From: Pelagirhabdus alkalitolerans
Lineage (GTDB): Bacteria; Bacillota; Bacilli; Bacillales; Amphibacillaceae
Assembly: GCF_900096905.1 (NCBI RefSeq)
Contig: NZ_FMYI01000002.1
Span: 124,001-188,000, forward strand
Direction of reading: 5' to 3'
Length of the DNA: 64,000 bases
Shown: positions 59,685 through 64,000 of the stretch, piece by piece
Numbering within the stretch: position 1 is the stretch's first letter
How the letters are laid out: each line of letters starts with the position of its first letter
Program-made: the position numbers and the translations under genes
Notes under the pieces: generated by a model
What the model saw: only the letters and a program-made list of their open reading frames with translations
Told to the model about the DNA's origin: nothing
The model's database searches: none

Positions 59685-60407
59685 ATGACGAAACCACGCT
59701 ATAAACGAATTGTGTTAAAATTAAGTGGAGAAGCCCTCAGTGGAGAAGCGGGATACGGTCTTGAACCCAAAATTGTTCAATCGGTAGCTGAACAAGTAAA
59801 GGCCATTTCTGATTTAGGTGTTGAAATTGCTGTCGTTGTAGGCGGTGGAAACATTTGGAGAGGAAAAGTTGGTAGTGAAATGGGAATGGATCGTGCAAAT
59901 GCTGATTACATGGGAATGTTAGCAACTGTGATGAATTCACTTGCGTTACAAGATAGCTTGGAAAACTGTGGTGTGGAGACACGCGTCCAAACATCTATTG
60001 AGATGCGTCAAGTTGCTGAACCTTATATAAGAAGGAAAGCAATACGTCACCTGCAAAAAAAACGTGTCGTCATATTTGCAGCAGGTACTGGAAACCCGTA
60101 CTTTTCTACAGATACAACGGCCGCTTTAAGAGCTGCTGAAGTTGATGCAGATGTGATCTTGATGGCTAAAAACAATGTTGATGGTGTTTATACTGCAGAT
60201 CCAAAAGTTGATCAATCTGCTGAGAAGCTTGAAGAGTTAACTTATATGAGGATGCTTAATGATGAATTAGGTGTGATGGACTCAACTGCTTCTTCACTCT
60301 GTATGGATAATGATATACCTCTATTAGTTTTCTCAATTTCAGAAGAAGGCAACATTAAACGTGCTGTTCAAGGTGAAGATATCGGAACCATAATAAGGGG
60401 GAAATAA
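59685..60407 (+). CDS. pyrH: Uridylate kinase (UMP kinase)
   Basis: Phosphorylates UMP to UDP; the bacterial hexameric enzyme of the amino acid kinase fold. The 240-residue protein has KLSGEALSGEAGYG, VVVGGGNIWRGK, GTGNPYFSTDTTAALRA and KNNVDGVYTADPK. An ATG at 59673 overlaps the ribosome binding site GGAGGT; the ATG at 59685 is preferred. It lies 2 bases before frr. Confidence 0.97.
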   Translation: MTKPRYKRIVLKLSGEALSGEAGYGLEPKIVQSVAEQVKAISDLGVEIAVVVGGGNIWRGKVGSEMGMDRANADYMGMLATVMNSLALQDSLENCGVETRVQTSIEMRQVAEPYIRRKAIRHLQKKRVVIFAAGTGNPYFSTDTTAALRAAEVDADVILMAKNNVDGVYTADPKVDQSAEKLEELTYMRMLNDELGVMDSTASSLCMDNDIPLLVFSISEEGNIKRAVQGEDIGTIIRGK

Positions 60408-60409
60408 CA

Positions 60410-60967
60410 ATGTCAGATGCAATTATTAAAGATTCAAAACAAAAAATGGAAGAAGCGGTGCAATCATTTTCTAAGAACTTAGCAACAGTTCGAGCGGGAC
60501 GTGCAAATCCATCTATTTTAAATAATGTTTACGTTGATTATTACGGTGCGTCGACACCGCTTAATCAACTTTCAACGATTTCAGTTCCTGAAGCACGCTT
60601 ACTAATGATTTCACCATTTGACAAATCATCTATTGGTGAGATTGAAAAAGCAATTCAAAAAGCAGATCTTGGCTTATCACCATCAAGTGATGGTAATGTT
60701 ATTCGCATTCAAATTCCTGCACTAACTGAAGAACGCCGAAAAGAATTAACTAAAGTGGTAGGTAAATATGCAGAAGAGTCAAAAGTACAAGTTCGAAATG
60801 TTAGAAGAGATGCAAATGATCAACTCAAAAAGGCCGAGAAAAATGGCGATTTAACAGAAGATGATCTCAGAGCTTATCAAGATGATGTTCAAAAGATTAC
60901 TGATCAATATATTGAACAAATTGATGATCTTACGAAACAAAAAGAAGATGAAATCATGGAAGTATGA
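60410..60967 (+). CDS. frr: Ribosome recycling factor
   Basis: Splits post-termination ribosomes with EF-G. The 185-residue protein has ATVRAGRANPSILNNVYVDY near the start, YGASTPLNQLSTISVPEAR, and the C-terminal helices with VRNVRRDANDQLKK. AGGGGGAAA lies before the ATG. A terminator follows. Confidence 0.98.
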   Translation: MSDAIIKDSKQKMEEAVQSFSKNLATVRAGRANPSILNNVYVDYYGASTPLNQLSTISVPEARLLMISPFDKSSIGEIEKAIQKADLGLSPSSDGNVIRIQIPALTEERRKELTKVVGKYAEESKVQVRNVRRDANDQLKKAEKNGDLTEDDLRAYQDDVQKITDQYIEQIDDLTKQKEDEIMEV

Positions 60968-60978
60968 TCAAAATAACA

Positions 60979-61026
60979 AAAGAGATGACACAAAAGGCGA
61001 TTCTTTTGGTTCATCTCTTTTTTTAT
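60979..61026 (+). terminator. Rho-independent terminator after frr
   Basis: AAAGAGATGA (60979-60988) pairs with TCATCTCTTT (61011-61020); CAAAAG/CTTTTG pairs within the interior. A run of T residues follows. Confidence 0.88.
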
Positions 61027-61134
61027 TTAAATCGTGTTTATTAGTGAATCTATCTGTATTACATGATAAACTGTATAGAGGAAATTGACAGGTGGATTAT
61101 ACATATGGTGCTTTAAGTTATTGGGGGAAATAAA

Positions 61135-61902
61135 ATGGCGTTTATAAAATGGCCTTTTCAAAAATATAATAAGAAAGATAAAGAGAATCATGAGGCTCTA
61201 AGTGTAATACCAAAACATGTTGCGATAATTATGGATGGTAACGGACGTTGGGCAAATAAGAGAAACTTACCACGTTTTGCTGGTCACAAAGAAGGAATGG
61301 ACAATGTAAAACGTATTGTTAAAGCCGCAAACGCACATCAAATAGAAGTTTTAACACTATATGCGTTTTCTACTGAAAATTGGAAACGTCCGCGTAAAGA
61401 AATTGAATATATATTAAAATTACCTAAAGAATTTCTTAAAACGTACTTACCCGAGTTGATCGAACAAAATGTCAGAATTCAAACGATCGGTCACTTTGAT
61501 CAACTGCCTGATTATACGAAAGAAGCTGTTGGAGATGCAATTGAACAAACAAAAGCAAACACAGGACTCATTTTAAACATAGCGCTAAATTATGGAAGTC
61601 GAGCTGAGATGGTTGATGTGGTTAAGTCGATTGCCAAAGAAGCTCAGACAAAAGATTTTAATATTGATGATGTTAATGAGCAATTTATTAATAACTATTT
61701 GTATACGTCTCAATTACCTGAGCCAGATCTGTTAATAAGAACGAGTGGTGAACAACGATTAAGTAACTTTTTATTATGGCAGTTAGCTTATACTGAATTT
61801 TGGTTTACAGATATCCATTGGCCAGCCTTTACCGAGTCGGAGTTTGAAGAAGCGTTAATGGCTTATCAAGCTCGAAAAAGGCGTTATGGTGGATTATCTT
61901 AA
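61135..61902 (+). CDS. uppS: Undecaprenyl diphosphate synthase UppS
   Basis: Cis-prenyltransferase making the C55 lipid carrier for cell wall polymers. The 255-residue protein has HVAIIMDGNGRWANKR (catalytic Asp), FSTENWKRPRKE and the C-terminal RTSGEQRLSNFLLWQLAYTE. GGGGGAAAT precedes the ATG. The gap between the frr terminator and this gene holds no promoter I can place with confidence. Confidence 0.97.
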   Translation: MAFIKWPFQKYNKKDKENHEALSVIPKHVAIIMDGNGRWANKRNLPRFAGHKEGMDNVKRIVKAANAHQIEVLTLYAFSTENWKRPRKEIEYILKLPKEFLKTYLPELIEQNVRIQTIGHFDQLPDYTKEAVGDAIEQTKANTGLILNIALNYGSRAEMVDVVKSIAKEAQTKDFNIDDVNEQFINNYLYTSQLPEPDLLIRTSGEQRLSNFLLWQLAYTEFWFTDIHWPAFTESEFEEALMAYQARKRRYGGLS

Positions 61903-61921
61903 TTAGGAAGGTGTGATAGAC

Positions 61922-62701
61922 ATGAAAATTAGAATTATTACAGCAATTGTAGCAATTCTTCTGTTTTTCCCATTTGTTATTTATGGCGATTGGCCATTTC
62001 AAGTGATAATGGTCGCCGTAAGTGGTATAGGGTTTTACGAATTATTAAAAATGCGTCATATGACACGATTTTATGTCCCAATGTTTTTATCAATGTTTCT
62101 GATGTTTACTTTTTTATTACCTAGATTTGCTGCTGTTCTATATTTAGATGATGTAGAACGTCTTTTGCTGATCACACTACTTCTATTAAGTTATACAGTT
62201 TTAGTGAAAAACCAGTTTACAATTGAGGATGCTGGATTTATGCTGATAACCGCTACTTATGTAGGAGTAGGGTTTCATTACTTTATTGAAACCCAAATGA
62301 TTGGTTTACATTACATTTTCTATGTTATTATTATTATCTTAGCAACGGATACGGGTGCCTATTTTTCTGGTCGACAGTTTGGAAAACATAAACTTTGGCC
62401 AGAAATCAGTCCGAATAAAACGATTGAAGGTGCTCTAGGCGGAATTCTTTTAGCAGTTGTTGTAAGTGTAGTCTTTCATCTTTTCTTCCCAGTGCATGAA
62501 TCGACATGGGTTGTTGTGATCGCATCACTACTTGCTAGTATGGTTGCCCAAATTGGTGACTTAGTAGAGTCTGCCTACAAGCGGTATTATTCAGTAAAAG
62601 ACTCAGGTCGATTGCTGCCGGGTCATGGTGGGATCCTAGATCGGTTTGATAGCTGGCTATTTGTATTTCCATTTTTACATATGATTCAATTCATATCATA
62701 A
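61922..62701 (+). CDS. cdsA: Phosphatidate cytidylyltransferase CdsA
   Basis: Membrane enzyme making CDP-diacylglycerol from CTP and phosphatidate. The 259-residue protein has about seven to eight membrane segments and the C-terminal signature VKDSGRLLPGHGGILDRFDS. The ATG at 61922 follows GGAAGGTG; a GTG at 61913 is in frame but unlikely. In B. subtilis dxr follows; here the next gene is rasP. Confidence 0.96.
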   Translation: MKIRIITAIVAILLFFPFVIYGDWPFQVIMVAVSGIGFYELLKMRHMTRFYVPMFLSMFLMFTFLLPRFAAVLYLDDVERLLLITLLLLSYTVLVKNQFTIEDAGFMLITATYVGVGFHYFIETQMIGLHYIFYVIIIILATDTGAYFSGRQFGKHKLWPEISPNKTIEGALGGILLAVVVSVVFHLFFPVHESTWVVVIASLLASMVAQIGDLVESAYKRYYSVKDSGRLLPGHGGILDRFDSWLFVFPFLHMIQFIS

Positions 62702-62757
62702 TGGAGCCTGATCATTTTATTGATCTAGAAATGTCTAATTAAAAGGAGAGAGTGTAT

Positions 62758-64000
62758 TTGAACACGATAATTGCCTTTATTTTAATGTTTGGGTTACTCG
62801 TATTTGTGCATGAATTCGGTCACTTTTTATTCGCTAAAAAGGCTGGAATGCTTGTAAGAGAATTTGCGATCGGGTTTGGCCCCAAAATATTTTCGATAAA
62901 AAAATCAGAAACGCTCTATACGATCCGTTTACTTCCTATGGGTGGTTATGTAAGAGTTGCTGGTGAAGATCCTGAAATTATTGATTTAAAACCAGGACAA
63001 CATATTGGGCTAACATTTAATGAACACAACCAAGTAAAACAAATTATTATTAACCATAAAGATAAGCATCCAAATGCAGAAGTCATCGAAGTAGAAGGAT
63101 CGGATTTGGATCACAAATTGTATATTAAAGGAACCCTTTTAGGAGAATCAGATCCACAAACGTTCAAGGTTAGTGAAACGGCTGATTATGTGATGAACGA
63201 AGTCGAAACACAAATCGCACCTTTCAACCGTCAATTTCAAGCGAAGTCAAAATCAAAAAGAGCCATGCAATTATTTGCAGGTCCGTTGATGAATTTTATT
63301 TTGACCGTCGTGTTATTCTTTATATTGGGTGCTTTTGGTGGTATTCCGGTAGAAGAAGCTAAAATAGGAGATGTCCAACCAGGAAGCCCAGCTGAGACAG
63401 CGGGATTTGAAGCGGGGGATGAAATTGTTGAAATAGATGGTCACCCCATACAAGAGTGGTCAGATTTTCAATCCATTGTACGTGAGCACCCTAATCAAGA
63501 GTTGACAATGATTGTTTTACGCAATGGAAGCAGCGAATCAATAAATGTCGTTCCTGCAAGTCAAGAAATTGAAGACATGACGATTGGTCAAATAGGGGTT
63601 ATGCAGTATCTTGAATCCTCATTGACACGCGCAGTGCCTTATAGTTTTGAACAAACATATGAGTGGTCTAAAATGATATTGGTCAATTTAGGTATGCTCG
63701 TAACCGGACAATTCTCAGTTGACATGTTATCAGGTCCAGTTGGGATCTATGATGCAACAGACCAAATTGTTCAGACGGGATTTTGGAATTTTATTCAATG
63801 GACGGCTGCGCTTAGTGTGAATCTTGGAATTATTAACTTATTACCGTTACCAGCACTTGATGGAGGACGTCTTTTGTTTGTCGGTATTGAAGCAGTTAGA
63901 GGTAAACCTCTATCAACAGAAAAAGAGGGGCTTGTTCATTTCATCGGTTTTGCTTTACTTATGCTCTTAATGCTTATTGTCACGTGGAATGATATTCAAC
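62758..64000 (+). CDS. rasP: Site-2 intramembrane metalloprotease RasP (RseP), 3' end cut by window
   Basis: Cleaves anti-sigma factors such as RsiW and remnant signal peptides in the membrane. The frame is open from a TTG at 62758 (after AAAAGGAGAGAG) to the last base, at least 414 residues, and ends in the sequence VTWNDIQ, near the usual C-terminus, so only a few codons should be missing. Visible are the zinc motif HEFGH at residues 18-22, a PDZ domain (about 200-275; GDVQPGSPAETAGFEAGDEI) and the LDG motif in NLLPLPALDGGRLLF. The ribosome binding site and position after cdsA support the start. Confidence 0.93.
   Translation, partial: MNTIIAFILMFGLLVFVHEFGHFLFAKKAGMLVREFAIGFGPKIFSIKKSETLYTIRLLPMGGYVRVAGEDPEIIDLKPGQHIGLTFNEHNQVKQIIINHKDKHPNAEVIEVEGSDLDHKLYIKGTLLGESDPQTFKVSETADYVMNEVETQIAPFNRQFQAKSKSKRAMQLFAGPLMNFILTVVLFFILGAFGGIPVEEAKIGDVQPGSPAETAGFEAGDEIVEIDGHPIQEWSDFQSIVREHPNQELTMIVLRNGSSESINVVPASQEIEDMTIGQIGVMQYLESSLTRAVPYSFEQTYEWSKMILVNLGMLVTGQFSVDMLSGPVGIYDATDQIVQTGFWNFIQWTAALSVNLGIINLLPLPALDGGRLLFVGIEAVRGKPLSTEKEGLVHFIGFALLMLLMLIVTWNDIQ

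Overview
This window is a chromosomal segment of a low-GC Gram-positive bacterium of the Bacillaceae. The evidence is gene order that follows the Bacillus subtilis recG-smc-ffh-codY-fla/che-rpsB-rasP region almost gene for gene, strong AGGAGG-type ribosome binding sites, frequent GTG/TTG starts, SigA-type promoters and Bacillus-specific proteins (FapR, CodY, FliY, CheC, CheD, SwrB, SwrD, RbgA, YlxM). Every recognised gene except one lies on the + strand. I see no tRNA, rRNA, CRISPR array, insertion sequence or prophage gene. The DNA is A+T-rich by eye; I did not compute a value.

Region by region. 1-7.4 kb: serine dehydratase alpha subunit (sdaAA), recG, then the lipid cluster fapR-plsX-fabD-fabG-acpP, with a FapR operator in front of fapR, then rnc. 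7.4-7.7 kb: a small DUF1128 (YfkK-type) gene on the minus strand. 7.8-18 kb: chromosome condensation, protein targeting and ribosome assembly (smc, ftsY, ylxM, ffh, rpsP, khpA, rimM, trmD, an L19-type leader, rplS, lepB, rbgA). 18-28.3 kb: rnhB, a FliK-like/FlhB-like pair (ylqG, ylqH), dprA, topA, and xerC-hslV-hslU-codY. 28.3-28.95 kb: a gene-free control region with a terminator, an unexplained long hairpin, a SigD-type promoter and a SigA-type promoter. 28.95-57.7 kb: a complete fla/che operon from flgB to swrB, giving rod, MS ring, C ring, export apparatus, hook, chemotaxis pathway and SigD. 57.7-64 kb: rpsB with a structured leader, tsf, pyrH, frr, uppS, cdsA and rasP (rasP runs off the end).

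The genes form three working groups: membrane lipid supply and its repressor; the translation and secretion core; and motility, whose main promoter region sits directly behind codY (CodY represses fla/che in B. subtilis) and whose product SigD can feed back on the SigD-type promoter.

The main departures from the textbook order are missing genes. sucCD is absent between ylqH and dprA, trmFO between topA and xerC, and dxr between cdsA and rasP. Loss of sucCD would fit a fermentative lineage such as Amphibacillus or Halolactibacillus, but that placement is only an inference. Items most worth a second look are a 7-codon minicistron inside a hairpin that appears to control swrD translation, a second minicistron before the hook gene, a three-tier leader RNA before rpsB, a Met in place of Asn in the RbgA G4 motif, and the free-standing FlhB-like protein YlqH beginning at the position of the FlhB cleavage site.
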